25,670 nucleotides of DNA from an uncultured Lacibacter sp. (GCF_946479605.1 NZ_CAMLGT010000024.1:1-25670), one strand, 5' to 3'. Shown: positions 8,388 through 16,428, numbered from the stretch's first letter. Notes: a model not told the origin generated them from the sequence alone. Numbers and translations: made by a program.

Positions 8388-8419
8388 TGTGTTTTCTTAT
8401 TTTTCCGATTGAAAACACA
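8388..8419. repeat. Perfect 9-bp inverted repeat before lipoprotein gene
   Basis: TGTGTTTTC (8388-8396) and GAAAACACA (8411-8419) are perfect inverted copies with a 14-nt spacer, ending 7 nt before the ATG at 8427. It may be a 5'-leader hairpin or an operator; the sequence alone cannot decide. Confidence 0.5.
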
Positions 8420-8426
8420 AAAATTC

Positions 8427-9044
8427 ATGCTCAGGCTTACCAGTTTTGTCAGCTTTTTCTGCCTTATTCTCCTGTTCGCCAGTTCCTGCAGTCAGCCAAA
8501 ATTGCTGTTAAAGAAAGATGCAAAGATTGATTCACTCAATATTGCAACAGATTTTAAGTTGATCCAGCAGTATGAATACAAAGTGGCGTTGCAACAAAAG
8601 CTGAAAAAATTTGTAGAGGTTTACAATACAGAAGATCATCCGTTCAAATTAACGCTTAATGCCGATGGTGCAGCAAACAACTGTTATATAAAAGTTGCCC
8701 GTGTAAAATTTATTGGCCGTAAAGAAAATCTGGTTGGTACTGCCATTAGTATTGTGGGTATTGGTACAGCTGCCACATTAATAGCAACAGGATTTCCTGT
8801 GCCAGTTGGCTGGGTGCATATTCCCAGTGCAAGAACAGGCATTGAACCTTCCCTTAGCAGCAACATTAGTGATGTGCAGAATTTTCAACGGGTTTCCATT
8901 GCATCAAGCGGTATGTACCGGCCTTTAAGTAAACAAATTGACAGGCAAAGCACCAAGGTTGTTAAATACGTTATATCAGTGGTGCAAAGTTTAGAGAGAG
9001 AGTATCGTATAAATAACAATATCCCTGAGCAGACAAGCAAATAA
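8427..9044 (+). CDS. Putative lipoprotein of unknown function
   Basis: From the ATG at 8427 this is a 205-aa protein; an in-frame TTG at 8409 would add six residues but falls inside an inverted repeat. The N-terminus has a basic start, a hydrophobic core (FVSFFCLILLF) and a lipobox-like ASSC, so Cys21 should be lipidated and the protein attached to the inner or outer membrane. A second hydrophobic, Gly-rich stretch (VGTAISIVGIGTAATLIATG) lies in the middle, followed by a polar C-terminal part. I do not recognise the family. The gene stands alone, divergent from the VWA gene and convergent with the DUF2723 gene, with a strong terminator after it. One DSL tripeptide near the mature N-terminus fits the Bacteroidota O-glycosylation sequon D-S/T-A/I/L/V/M/T, which is only suggestive. 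Confidence 0.75.
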   Translation: MLRLTSFVSFFCLILLFASSCSQPKLLLKKDAKIDSLNIATDFKLIQQYEYKVALQQKLKKFVEVYNTEDHPFKLTLNADGAANNCYIKVARVKFIGRKENLVGTAISIVGIGTAATLIATGFPVPVGWVHIPSARTGIEPSLSSNISDVQNFQRVSIASSGMYRPLSKQIDRQSTKVVKYVISVVQSLEREYRINNNIPEQTSK

Positions 9045-9086
9045 ATTCAACTGTATCAACGGATCAATTCAATTCAAATTGAACTG

Positions 9087-9127
9087 AAAAAAAGAAACCC
9101 CGGCACACTGCCGGGGTTTCTTTTTTT
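9087..9127. terminator. Strong bidirectional terminator
   Basis: A perfect 19-bp stem (9087-9105 with 9109-9127) closes on a 3-nt loop. The GC-rich core is flanked by seven A and seven T, giving U-tracts on both strands. It separates the plus-strand lipoprotein gene from the minus-strand DUF2723 gene and overlaps the TAA stop codon of the latter at 9126-9128. Confidence 0.93.
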
Positions 9128-12100
9128 ATTTCTGTGTATCGCCTGCATTCTTAATTGTTTGCGGCAGTTCTTTGTTTTGCAGTGTATCTGCACCGGGCTT
9201 CACGCCCTGTACATATTCTTTTACTGCGGCGTCAATAGCCTGTATCAGCTGTTTGGCCACCTGGTATTCATATTCCGATGGCGTTGTCCCCTCGCCGGTA
9301 ATATATGATTCATAGAAGGCCATCTGCTGCTGCAGATCTTTCTTCACCGATTCCATTACACGTTTACCCAATTCAATATCGCCAGCCTGTAAAGCTGTCA
9401 TTGCAAAGTAGAAACTCTTTTCGTTATGATCATTACCATAACGTGATGCAAACGCATACGGAACATTTTTATCTTTGATCATCTGATCAGCACGTTGCAA
9501 TACTTTCTTTGCTTCTTCTTTACGGCCTGCTGCTATCAAATTCATAGCAAGCATGGTATGTGCATTACGGATGGCTACCATGTGGCGACGGTTCTCTTCA
9601 TCATAATACACAGCATCTTTATTTGCACCACCGTATTTGAATTTGTTCATCACTTTATCCAGCATCCAGTCAACATTGGCCGTGCCTCTTGCGTTGGCAA
9701 CAGGTACCAAACGGTACGACATACCATCCTGGCGCAGGTATTCATCAAAACCAAGTGAATATGGTTGCGTAAAGTAAATCGGACGTTTCCATTTGTTTGC
9801 AGCAATGATGTTGAGAATAGCCGCATCGTTTTTAAACAGATAGGTTTTGCCCACCTGGAAACGAAGCTCTTTCACCACACTGTCTGTTGCTGTAACTGTT
9901 CCGTTCTGACGAACAACATTTTCATCAACAGGTACTGTAAAACGATTGCTGAAGAAATAGTTCAACATATCTCCACCTTGTGAACGATACATTTTACTTT
10001 CTGCATCGCTGCCCACCTGGTCTTTCATCATGGTGTAAAGATCATAGTATCCTGTATCGGTTTTTGAAAGCGGAATATGGTAAGCCACATTTCTTTTTTC
10101 ACCTGCAATCTGTTCTTCACTCCAGATCACATCAATCGGATCACTTTCGTTTATTTTGTAACGAAGCTGGTTAATATACCAATCTGTACCTAATAAGCTG
10201 GTGTTGATGACACGTATATCCGGACGGATGCCTTTTACTTCCTGTGCATACCACAACGGATAAGTATCATTATCACCCACTGTAAAGAGAATAGCACCGG
10301 GTGCACAGCTTTCAAGGTAGTTGGTTGCAAGATCAGGTGCAATTGTTTTTTTGCTACGGTCATGATCATCCCAGTTTTGTGATGCCATGAGTAATGGTGC
10401 AATCATACAAATTACAGCCGCTCCAACCGCCACTGCTTTTTCATTTTTCCCATTTCCTGAAACCGCTCTCAGCAGGTAATATGTTGCAGCAACAAATCCT
10501 GCAAACAAAGCAGTGGAAACAAAAGCAGTGCTGATTGCGCCGGTAAAAGATCCAGACAGGCAACTGATTAACATCACAAAAAGTGTTACAATAGCTCCTG
10601 AGCCGATCATTCTGAACAGCGCTTGCGCATCATTTTTTACAAATTCAATAAAACCAATCACCGCTAAACCAATCCATATCGCAAATGCATAAAAACTTCC
10701 AACATACGCATAATCACGCTCACGTGGCTGAGGGCCAGCCTGGTTGAGATATAAAACAATAGCCAGTCCGGTAAAGAAGAATAATAAACCTACAATCAAC
10801 CCGTCTTTACTTCTTTTGGTAAACTGAAATACCAACCCAACTATTCCAAGAATAAAAGGAAGCAGGAAATATTTGTTGTGTGATTTATTGTTCTTTAAAC
10901 TATCAGGCATCAGCGCCTGGTTACCTAAACGTGCATTATCAGCAAAACCTACTCCTGTAATCCAGTTTCCGTTTCTGCGTTCGCCTAAACCTTGTACATC
11001 ATTTTGTTTACCTGCAAAATTCCACATGAAATAACGCATGTACATGATGTTAACCTGGTAGCCAAAGAAGAACTTAAAGTTATCAACCATATTTGGCTCA
11101 CGCTCGTAAGATATTTGACCGGTTTGCCTGTCCTGGTATTTACCGATATTAAGAAACTGCGCATAGTAATCGGCATGTCCCTGATCATTGCTGGCATCCC
11201 ATAAACGGGGAAATACCATTGTTTGTGAAGCAGGATAAACCGGTTTTCTTTTTTGGCCTGTTACTTCATACCTGTCGCCCACACGCTGGTAAGTATCGCC
11301 TTCTTCTTCGTAACGCTCCACTTCAGCAGTAAAAGTTTGTCCTTTTACCAAAGGCACATCACCATATTGCTCACGGCTAAGGTAACTTACCAGTGCAATA
11401 GGATTGTTTACATCATTCATATCAATACCAGGATCAGCATTTGAACGGATCATCGTAGTGAGATAAGTTGAATAACCGATAAGCATGAAAACAAAACTCC
11501 AGATACCTAAACGGAGAAAACGCCAATTGTTTGCTTTGGCATAACGCAAACCAACCCACATCAATATTCCCACCAAAACGAAAAAGAAAATAAATCCGGA
11601 GAAGAATGGCAGCCCGAAGCTGTTAACAAATAAACGATCGAAAGACCCTGCTCCGGCAATGCTCCATTGGATTACAGCTTTTTGAACAAGCCCCGTAATA
11701 GCACAGCCAATCAAAAACGCAATAGTGCCGCCTTTCCATGTAGGTTGATAACGGCGGAAATAATACACCATTACAATAGCAGGCAATGTTAAGAGGTTCA
11801 ACAAGTGAACACCAATACTCAAGCCCATCATAAAGAAGATGAGAACGATCCAGCGCTCAGCTGATGTACGTTTTACATCATCAGCGCCAGCCCTTGCATC
11901 TTCATGTTCCCATTTCAGGATCATCCAGAATACTACAGCAGTAAAGAACGAAGACAAAGCATATACTTCACCTTCAACGGCACTATACCAGAATGAATCA
12001 CTGAATGTATAAGCCAAACCACCAACTACGCCGGCAGCCATAACGGAAAACAACTTGTTCCCTTCAATTTCTTCATTATCTTTTTGTACCAAACGGCGAC

Positions 12101-12392
12101 CGAAGTGCGTAATGGTCCAGAACAGGAACATAATGGTGAAACCACTTGATAAAGCTGAGAGCAGGTTTACACCAATAGCGGCATCGCCTGGCGTAAAGAG
12201 TGTAAACAAGCGGCCCATCAAAATAAATAACGGTGCGCCGGGCGGATGCGGAATACCTAATTTATAAGCACAGGAAATAAATTCACCAGTGTCCCACAAA
12301 CTACCGGTTGGTTCCATTGTTAACACGTACACGGCGCTGGCTACTATACCAATGACCCAGCCTGTAATGTTGTTGAGCTTTTGAAAATTCAT
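9126..12392 (-). CDS. DUF2723 (GT117-type) multi-pass membrane protein
   Basis: This 1088-aa protein has a polytopic N-terminal half with roughly a dozen hydrophobic helices and begins with the family hallmark: a first helix, then MEPTGSLWDTGEFISCAYKL (WDTGEF at 33-38) and HPPGAP (49-54). D34 and E37 fit the acidic residues expected on the first outer loop of GT-C glycosyltransferases. The rest is a large soluble part with a GDNDTYPLWYAQ segment and a helical C-terminal tail suggestive of TPR-like packing. The eukaryotic relative TMEM260 is a protein O-mannosyltransferase, so the bacterial protein may glycosylate secreted proteins; for this branch that is inference. It sits in the inner membrane with the soluble part probably in the periplasm. 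A TATTTTTG box at 12440-12447 is its likely promoter. It is transcribed alone, ending in the strong hairpin at 9087-9127. Confidence 0.9.
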   Translation of the reverse strand: MNFQKLNNITGWVIGIVASAVYVLTMEPTGSLWDTGEFISCAYKLGIPHPPGAPLFILMGRLFTLFTPGDAAIGVNLLSALSSGFTIMFLFWTITHFGRRLVQKDNEEIEGNKLFSVMAAGVVGGLAYTFSDSFWYSAVEGEVYALSSFFTAVVFWMILKWEHEDARAGADDVKRTSAERWIVLIFFMMGLSIGVHLLNLLTLPAIVMVYYFRRYQPTWKGGTIAFLIGCAITGLVQKAVIQWSIAGAGSFDRLFVNSFGLPFFSGFIFFFVLVGILMWVGLRYAKANNWRFLRLGIWSFVFMLIGYSTYLTTMIRSNADPGIDMNDVNNPIALVSYLSREQYGDVPLVKGQTFTAEVERYEEEGDTYQRVGDRYEVTGQKRKPVYPASQTMVFPRLWDASNDQGHADYYAQFLNIGKYQDRQTGQISYEREPNMVDNFKFFFGYQVNIMYMRYFMWNFAGKQNDVQGLGERRNGNWITGVGFADNARLGNQALMPDSLKNNKSHNKYFLLPFILGIVGLVFQFTKRSKDGLIVGLLFFFTGLAIVLYLNQAGPQPRERDYAYVGSFYAFAIWIGLAVIGFIEFVKNDAQALFRMIGSGAIVTLFVMLISCLSGSFTGAISTAFVSTALFAGFVAATYYLLRAVSGNGKNEKAVAVGAAVICMIAPLLMASQNWDDHDRSKKTIAPDLATNYLESCAPGAILFTVGDNDTYPLWYAQEVKGIRPDIRVINTSLLGTDWYINQLRYKINESDPIDVIWSEEQIAGEKRNVAYHIPLSKTDTGYYDLYTMMKDQVGSDAESKMYRSQGGDMLNYFFSNRFTVPVDENVVRQNGTVTATDSVVKELRFQVGKTYLFKNDAAILNIIAANKWKRPIYFTQPYSLGFDEYLRQDGMSYRLVPVANARGTANVDWMLDKVMNKFKYGGANKDAVYYDEENRRHMVAIRNAHTMLAMNLIAAGRKEEAKKVLQRADQMIKDKNVPYAFASRYGNDHNEKSFYFAMTALQAGDIELGKRVMESVKKDLQQQMAFYESYITGEGTTPSEYEYQVAKQLIQAIDAAVKEYVQGVKPGADTLQNKELPQTIKNAGDTQK

Positions 12393-12439
12393 ATGAAGCT
12401 TTGGTTTAGAAATAGATGACCCGTATAACGGGAAGCAGG

Positions 12440-12447
12440 CAAAAATA
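12440..12447 (-). promoter_or_regulatory. Putative -7 box of the DUF2723 gene
   Basis: On the minus strand this reads TATTTTTG, a perfect TAnnTTTG, 47 nt before the ATG at 12392. No TTG lies at the ideal distance upstream. The predicted leader contains a small 5-bp hairpin at 12420-12432. Confidence 0.45.
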
Positions 12448-12511
12448 AGGAGATGAGGGTATAAACCACTATTTCAATATTCTTTTAACAGGATAATTTG
12501 ATGGCTTCTTT

Positions 12512-13333
12512 TTACTCAAAATAAACACGTACGGTCTGGTAAAACAGCCGGCTTTGTGTGTACTGACTGGTACTTTTTTCAGAAAACCCCTGCAGTCCAA
12601 ACAAACCTGCTGCATTGCCTTTATTAATGGCAATTTCAAGATAACCCGCCGAATTGAACAGAGCCAGCTTTTCACCTTCGTTTACATCAGCATAGGTTTC
12701 GCTGATCCGCTCGATCATTTCATCACGCTTGAACACAATTTTAAACCGCCTGCCTTTGCGTTGTGCTTCAAACTCCTCTTGTGTAATGTTTACGATCACA
12801 TTTTCGAAGTGATCAATGGAAATGATCTGTCCTTCAATATACTGGCTGGTTACAACAGGCCGTAAAGGATTACGTACCTGAATAGACACAGAAGCATCGC
12901 CTACTTCTTTCAATGGTTTGCCATCTGCAACTGCTGAAATGGCTTTACCAAATACTTCCGCACAGGCCAATGTATTTCTTGCTTTTGATTTATCTAAGTT
13001 CAATGCCACTACCGTTTCAGGTGTTTCTTCCAGTATCATGGTGATAAGACCATTATCAGCAAGACAATAATACTGCTCATTGTGTTTCACCATCAGTAAA
13101 TGATCAGGTACATATTGAAACAGGTTTACCAGGATGATATGAAAACTCCCTGGCGGAAACTGTTTCGTTGCATTACGGATGATGTAAGCCGCCTGCGGAT
13201 CATTAAACGGAGAAAGATGATGTGTTATATCAATGAGCTGATGCGATGCATCCTGCTGTAACAACACAGCTTTTACTGCCCCGGCCAGGTAATCCTGTTC
13301 TCCGATGTCTGATGTGAGGGTTAGTAAAGCCAT
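12512..13333 (-). CDS. SAM hydrolase / DUF62-fold protein, divergent
   Basis: This 273-aa protein matches the SAM hydrolase/chlorinase (DUF62) family end to end. It has LTSDIGEQDYLAGAVKAVL at the N-terminus, DITHHLSPFNDPQAAYII, the ADNGLI segment (92-97), a SIDHFENVIVNI strand opening the C-terminal domain, and the closing FNSAGYLEIAINKGNAAGLFGL. Canonical members split S-adenosylmethionine to adenosine and methionine with an Asp-Arg-His triad. Here the usual VDPGVG...R stretch is replaced by LVNLFQYV (69-76), with N70 where the Asp should be, and the FHGRD-like His site reads TLACAEVFGK. So the known triad is not visible, and activity is doubtful or uses other residues. It lies 119 bp upstream of the DUF2723 gene on the same strand. 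Cytoplasmic. Confidence 0.82.
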   Translation of the reverse strand: MALLTLTSDIGEQDYLAGAVKAVLLQQDASHQLIDITHHLSPFNDPQAAYIIRNATKQFPPGSFHIILVNLFQYVPDHLLMVKHNEQYYCLADNGLITMILEETPETVVALNLDKSKARNTLACAEVFGKAISAVADGKPLKEVGDASVSIQVRNPLRPVVTSQYIEGQIISIDHFENVIVNITQEEFEAQRKGRRFKIVFKRDEMIERISETYADVNEGEKLALFNSAGYLEIAINKGNAAGLFGLQGFSEKSTSQYTQSRLFYQTVRVYFE

Positions 13334-13356
13334 TGATGTGTGTGAAAAATTGAAAC

Positions 13357-13364
13357 GAAAGATA
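13357..13364 (-). promoter_or_regulatory. Putative -7 box of the DUF62 gene
   Basis: The minus strand reads TATCTTTC, 7 of 8 matches to TAnnTTTG, 23 nt before the ATG at 13333. No convincing -33 TTG is seen. Confidence 0.3.
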
Positions 13365-13409
13365 AAGAATAATCAGTTGAAGATAGACACGTGAGAACAA
13401 TGTTCAGCA

Positions 13410-14213
13410 CTACTTGATCAACTTGCCTTCTTTAAAGAAAAACCTATGAATGTACTTGTCGGCTACTCGTGGTAAAAACTTGCTCATCCATACTGTTGCT
13501 TTACCGGTAAAAGTGAGCACTACTGAACGTTTGCGTTTGGCAATGGCATTATATATATGTAGAGCGCATTCTTCCGCACTCATCAGTTTCGATTCATCCA
13601 TTGGTGTTTCACCAATTGGTTTGCCTTCGCCATCCAGTGCCGTTGTACGGATATTGGTAGCAATAAAACCCGGTGATACCCATAATACATTTACACCGTG
13701 GTCCAGCATTTCCACACGCAATGCTTCCAGCCAGCCCTGCATGGCATGTTTTGATGCAGAGTATGCACTGCGGCCGGGAATACCTCTGTTACCAACTATT
13801 GATGAAATGCCAGCTACTGATCCTTTGCGTTTAATGATGTGTGGTAATGCAGCTTTTGTTGTGTAAACAGTGCCCCAGAAATTTACGTCCATCAGCCGCT
13901 TGTATGCACTTGTTTCCGATTCAATGATCAATGCACGCATGGATAACCCAGCATTGTTGATCACTACATCAATACCGCCAAATGCTTTCACTGTTGTTGC
14001 AATAAAACGGTTACAATCATCTTCATTACTTACATCTGCAACAAAGGTGTGCAACGGCTTTCCTGCAAACTCCTGTTGTAATGCGTACAGTTTATCGGCA
14101 TTCCTTCCACAGGTGGCCACTTGTGCGCCTTTGCATAAAAACAATTCTACCAGTGCTTTGCCTATACCATCGCTCCCGCCTGTTATAACCACAACTTTAT
14201 TCTGAAGATCCAT
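13410..14213 (-). CDS. SDR-family NAD(P)-dependent oxidoreductase
   Basis: With the ATG at 14213 this is a 267-aa classical short-chain dehydrogenase. The frame stays open further upstream, but that extension runs into the terminator and tRNA, so it is rejected. The cofactor motif TGGSDGIG (11-18), the NNAG motif (86-89), the catalytic Ser in GISSIVG (137/138) and Y151-SAS-K155 are all present. GRN after the second strand suggests NADP(H). The C-terminal tail (KATVWMSKFLPRVADKYIHRFFFKEGKLIK region) is basic and aromatic, as in SDRs that sit on membranes and act on lipids or ketones, such as the 11-beta-HSD/DHRS7-like group. The true substrate is unknown. It is separated from tRNA-Lys by a terminator, so it must have its own promoter within about 40 bp. 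Confidence 0.9.
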   Translation of the reverse strand: MDLQNKVVVITGGSDGIGKALVELFLCKGAQVATCGRNADKLYALQQEFAGKPLHTFVADVSNEDDCNRFIATTVKAFGGIDVVINNAGLSMRALIIESETSAYKRLMDVNFWGTVYTTKAALPHIIKRKGSVAGISSIVGNRGIPGRSAYSASKHAMQGWLEALRVEMLDHGVNVLWVSPGFIATNIRTTALDGEGKPIGETPMDESKLMSAEECALHIYNAIAKRKRSVVLTFTGKATVWMSKFLPRVADKYIHRFFFKEGKLIK

Positions 14214-14249
14214 AGCTGATTTATTTACATACAAAAGTAGATGAAACAG

Positions 14250-14280
14250 AAAAGCCCCCCGCTTTAAGCAGGGGGCTTTT
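14250..14280 (-). terminator. Terminator of tRNA-Lys
   Basis: The stem 14250-14259 / 14271-14280 (AAAAGCCCCC with its complement) continues after one mismatch into GCT/AGC around a 3-nt loop. On the minus strand it ends in a T-run. It lies 9 nt after the tRNA and before the SDR gene; the near symmetry means it could also work on the plus strand. Confidence 0.85.
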
Positions 14281-14288
14281 GTTTTCTG

Positions 14289-14361
14289 TGATCCCGCTGG
14301 GACTCGAACCCAGGACCCCAACATTAAAAGTGTCGTGCTCTACCAACTGAGCTACGGAATC
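14289..14361 (-). tRNA. tRNA-Lys (anticodon TTT)
   Basis: A 73-nt cloverleaf reads on the minus strand. The acceptor stem GATTCCG pairs with CGGGATC (one G-U pair), followed by discriminator A; CCA is not encoded. The D arm contains AGCTCAGTTGGTAGAGC, the anticodon loop is CTTTTAA with anticodon TTT, and the T arm contains GGTTCGAGTCC. It has a textbook promoter upstream and its own terminator downstream, so it is transcribed alone. Confidence 0.97.
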
Positions 14362-14389
14362 ATCCAAACGTTTTCCGTTTTTGGGAGTG

Positions 14390-14420
14390 CAAAAATAGGA
14401 GAATTACAATTCGCTCCCAA
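14390..14420 (-). promoter_or_regulatory. Promoter of tRNA-Lys
   Basis: On the minus strand this is TTG (14418-14420), 20 nt, then TATTTTTG (14390-14397), a perfect Bacteroidota -33/-7 pair. The -7 box ends 28 nt before the mature tRNA 5' end. The same TTG-N20-TAnnTTTG arrangement precedes yceD. Confidence 0.75.
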
Positions 14421-14494
14421 CTTTTCTATAAAATGTTTTTCGTTTTTCTAAAATAATTTCTTCTGTGTGAACAGAATACATGTTTCAACAAGCA

Positions 14495-15445
14495 CTACTC
14501 CACTTCTTCTTCACTCACAAATCTTGCTTTCATTTTCTCCAGCAATTTTGTTTCAATCATCTTCGATGCAAGATTGATCATATTAAAAAATGCTCTTGAA
14601 GTGGAGATACCATGCCCCACAATCACTGGTTTATCAATACCAAGAATGGGTGTGCCACCGTATGTTTCAAAATTAAACCTTTTGAAGTAGTCATCTTCTT
14701 CCAGGTTTCTTGAACGGGATATATCAAAGATCGATTCACCGAGCTTCAGGATCACATTACCTGTAAATCCATCACACACCATTACATCAGCTTTTCCTGT
14801 CAATATCTCTCTGCCTTCAATGTTACCAATAAAGTTAATGAGTTTGCTTTCTTTTAATAAAGGATAAGTTGCCTGTGCCAGCAGGTTTCCTTTCCCTTCT
14901 TCCTCACCTATGTTAATCAACCCAACAGCAGGGTTTTCTATCTCCAGGATATTTTGTGCATAGATGCTGCCCAGTATGGCATTTTGTAACAGGTTCTCCG
15001 GTTTGCAATCGGCCTGCATTCCCACATCAAGGATCAACCCATAACCACCTTCCACTTTGGGAATAACAGTTGAAATGGTTGGACGCTGTACACCTTCAAT
15101 AGCACGGATGGTGTAAAACACGCCGACCATCATTGCACCCGTGTTGCCTGCACTGATAAACGCATCGATCTTTCCCTCGGCCAGCAACTGCAGACCTTTG
15201 TTCATGGAAGAATTGGGTTTATCACGCAAAGCCTTAGTAGGCGGCTCGTGCATATCCACCACTTCGGTGGTGTGTAAAAATGTAACAGTGGGCGGAACAG
15301 AAACAAAATGCCGACGCATGATATTTTCATCACCTATCAGCATAAGTTCAATACCGGGCACGGCCTCGGCTAAAAACAAATCTACGCCCAACAGCGGTTG
15401 CTGAGGGGCGTAGTCGCCACCCATCATGTCAATACCTATGACCAT
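14495..15445 (-). CDS. plsX: Phosphate acyltransferase PlsX
   Basis: PlsX makes acyl-phosphate from acyl-ACP and inorganic phosphate, the first step of the PlsX/PlsY route to phosphatidic acid. The 316-aa length is normal. Family motifs are all present: GIDMMGGDYAP at the N-terminus, MHEPPTKALRDKPNSSM, AFISAGNTGAMM, the LDVGMQADCKPENL segment, GLINIGEEEGKG and the CDGFTGNVILK loop. It is a peripheral cytoplasmic-membrane enzyme. It is the third gene of the yceD-rpmF-plsX cluster, 23 bp after rpmF. In many bacteria fabH follows plsX; here the next element downstream is tRNA-Lys, and fabH is not in this window. Confidence 0.97.
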   Translation of the reverse strand: MVIGIDMMGGDYAPQQPLLGVDLFLAEAVPGIELMLIGDENIMRRHFVSVPPTVTFLHTTEVVDMHEPPTKALRDKPNSSMNKGLQLLAEGKIDAFISAGNTGAMMVGVFYTIRAIEGVQRPTISTVIPKVEGGYGLILDVGMQADCKPENLLQNAILGSIYAQNILEIENPAVGLINIGEEEGKGNLLAQATYPLLKESKLINFIGNIEGREILTGKADVMVCDGFTGNVILKLGESIFDISRSRNLEEDDYFKRFNFETYGGTPILGIDKPVIVGHGISTSRAFFNMINLASKMIETKLLEKMKARFVSEEEVE

Positions 15446-15468
15446 GCAGGTAAGTTAATTATAAAAGC

Positions 15469-15663
15469 TTACGCTTTTGCCGGAGCTTTTTCAGCTACTA
15501 ATTTTCCTTTGTAGTACAGTTTACCTTCGCTCACGTGTGCACGGTGGCGGGGATGAGTTTCACCCGTTGTGCTATCCTTTGTTAAAGTAACACTCACTGC
15601 TGAGTAGTGTGTACGACGCTTTGCGCTGCGTTGCTGTGAATGTCTGCGCTTTGGATTTGGCAT
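15469..15663 (-). CDS. rpmF: 50S ribosomal protein L32
   Basis: This 64-aa basic protein begins MPNPKRRHSQQRSAKRRTHY, the L32 signature, and continues with HPRHRAHVSEGKLYYKGK. It lacks the paired Cys residues of zinc-binding L32 proteins, so it is the Zn-independent type. It is a structural part of the large ribosomal subunit. It sits between yceD (11 bp upstream) and plsX, an arrangement conserved across many phyla that ties ribosome and phospholipid synthesis together. Confidence 0.97.
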   Translation of the reverse strand: MPNPKRRHSQQRSAKRRTHYSAVSVTLTKDSTTGETHPRHRAHVSEGKLYYKGKLVAEKAPAKA

Positions 15664-15674
15664 ATCTTTAAATT

Positions 15675-16211
15675 TTAGTCGTTTCTGAATTTATCCAATC
15701 CTTTCCAGATGGATTTGTTTTCGTTTGGTTGCGGGTTCAGTTGAGCAAGGCGTGCAAGCACTTCTTTGTTGCAATGCGGCCCGCCCATTTCACTTTCCTT
15801 ACACATTTTTTGCATTGGTATGCTGAGGTTGATAAACTCGAAAATCCAGTTTTTCACATGCAGATGGCTTTCTGTACGTGAAATGTAAAATACATCCGGA
15901 CTTTCTTCTTCTTCATTCATTTTCTCCGGCTCATCGGTCATCTTCACCAGCATTTCAAATTCGTCCCACAGTTCTAAAGGAAGATCGTTACCACAACGGT
16001 CGCAAAGTACGCCCAGTGTGCCGCCTACCTCAAACTTCAGCATCATAAACCCGGTATTTTTTTCTAACTCCAGTTTTACAGCTGCTTTACAGTTTTTAAA
16101 GTCCTGTTTGCCGAATTCTTCAAAGAACCTGTCGTCAATTTCATAAAGAAACTGATGAATGCCGGGCTTCAACCCCACAAATGCTATTTCATATTCCCGG
16201 CGGCTCGACAT
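15675..16211 (-). CDS. yceD: YceD / DUF177 protein
   Basis: This 178-aa protein belongs to the YceD (DUF177) family, which is nearly always encoded next to rpmF and is thought to act in 23S rRNA handling or large-subunit assembly. Features seen: the central CDRCG (C70, C73) after GGTLGVL, an acidic middle (EEEESPD), and a second Cys/His cluster (C137, H146, C147). Together these could bind one zinc ion; that is inferred from spacing. The C-terminal NPQPNENKSIWKGLDKFRND is typical of Bacteroidota members. It is the first gene of the operon, with a strong promoter match at 16236-16266. Cytoplasmic. Confidence 0.93.
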   Translation of the reverse strand: MSSRREYEIAFVGLKPGIHQFLYEIDDRFFEEFGKQDFKNCKAAVKLELEKNTGFMMLKFEVGGTLGVLCDRCGNDLPLELWDEFEMLVKMTDEPEKMNEEEESPDVFYISRTESHLHVKNWIFEFINLSIPMQKMCKESEMGGPHCNKEVLARLAQLNPQPNENKSIWKGLDKFRND

Positions 16212-16235
16212 AATACCCCTTTTTTAAAGAGTTTG

Positions 16236-16266
16236 CAAAGGTAACCGAAATACAAGTTCAAGCCAA
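16236..16266 (-). promoter_or_regulatory. Promoter of the yceD-rpmF-plsX operon
   Basis: On the minus strand this is TTG (16264-16266), 20 nt, then TACCTTTG (16236-16243), a perfect TAnnTTTG element. The box ends 24 nt before the yceD ATG, giving a short leader. Identical spacing to the tRNA-Lys promoter supports both. Confidence 0.75.
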
Positions 16267-16310
16267 AGAATGAAGAGGTTTATTTTGGGCAGGGGTAAAG
16301 GAATATGGTA

Positions 16311-16420
16311 GAAGGTGTAAGGTGAAAACCCCAAAACCAGAAAACCAGATTGAAAACCAAAGCATACTGCTCCACCTCCTGTCTTAACCTTATGCCTTAA
16401 ACCTTACCCCTTAAACCTTC
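16311..16420. repeat. Low-complexity intergenic repeat block
   Basis: The block between yceD and the DUF3810 gene contains four AAAACC units (16324-16359), and two 14-nt near-copies built on CCTTAAACCTT (16392-16405 and 16406-16419; 12 of 14 identical). It starts with AAGGTGTAAGGT (16312-16323), which is a 10-of-12 inverted match to ACCTTATGCCTT (16387-16398). No ORF or RNA gene is evident here. Confidence 0.55.
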
Positions 16421-16428
16421 TTTCACCG

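Noticed and set aside
14214..14324. Longer N-terminus for the SDR gene (start at 14324)
   Set aside because: The extension is a translation of the tRNA 3' end and its terminator; the SDR fold starts properly at the ATG 14213.
14461..14476. 6-bp hairpin TTCTGT/ACAGAA downstream of plsX
   Set aside because: Short stem without a T-tract on the minus strand; too weak to call a terminator.
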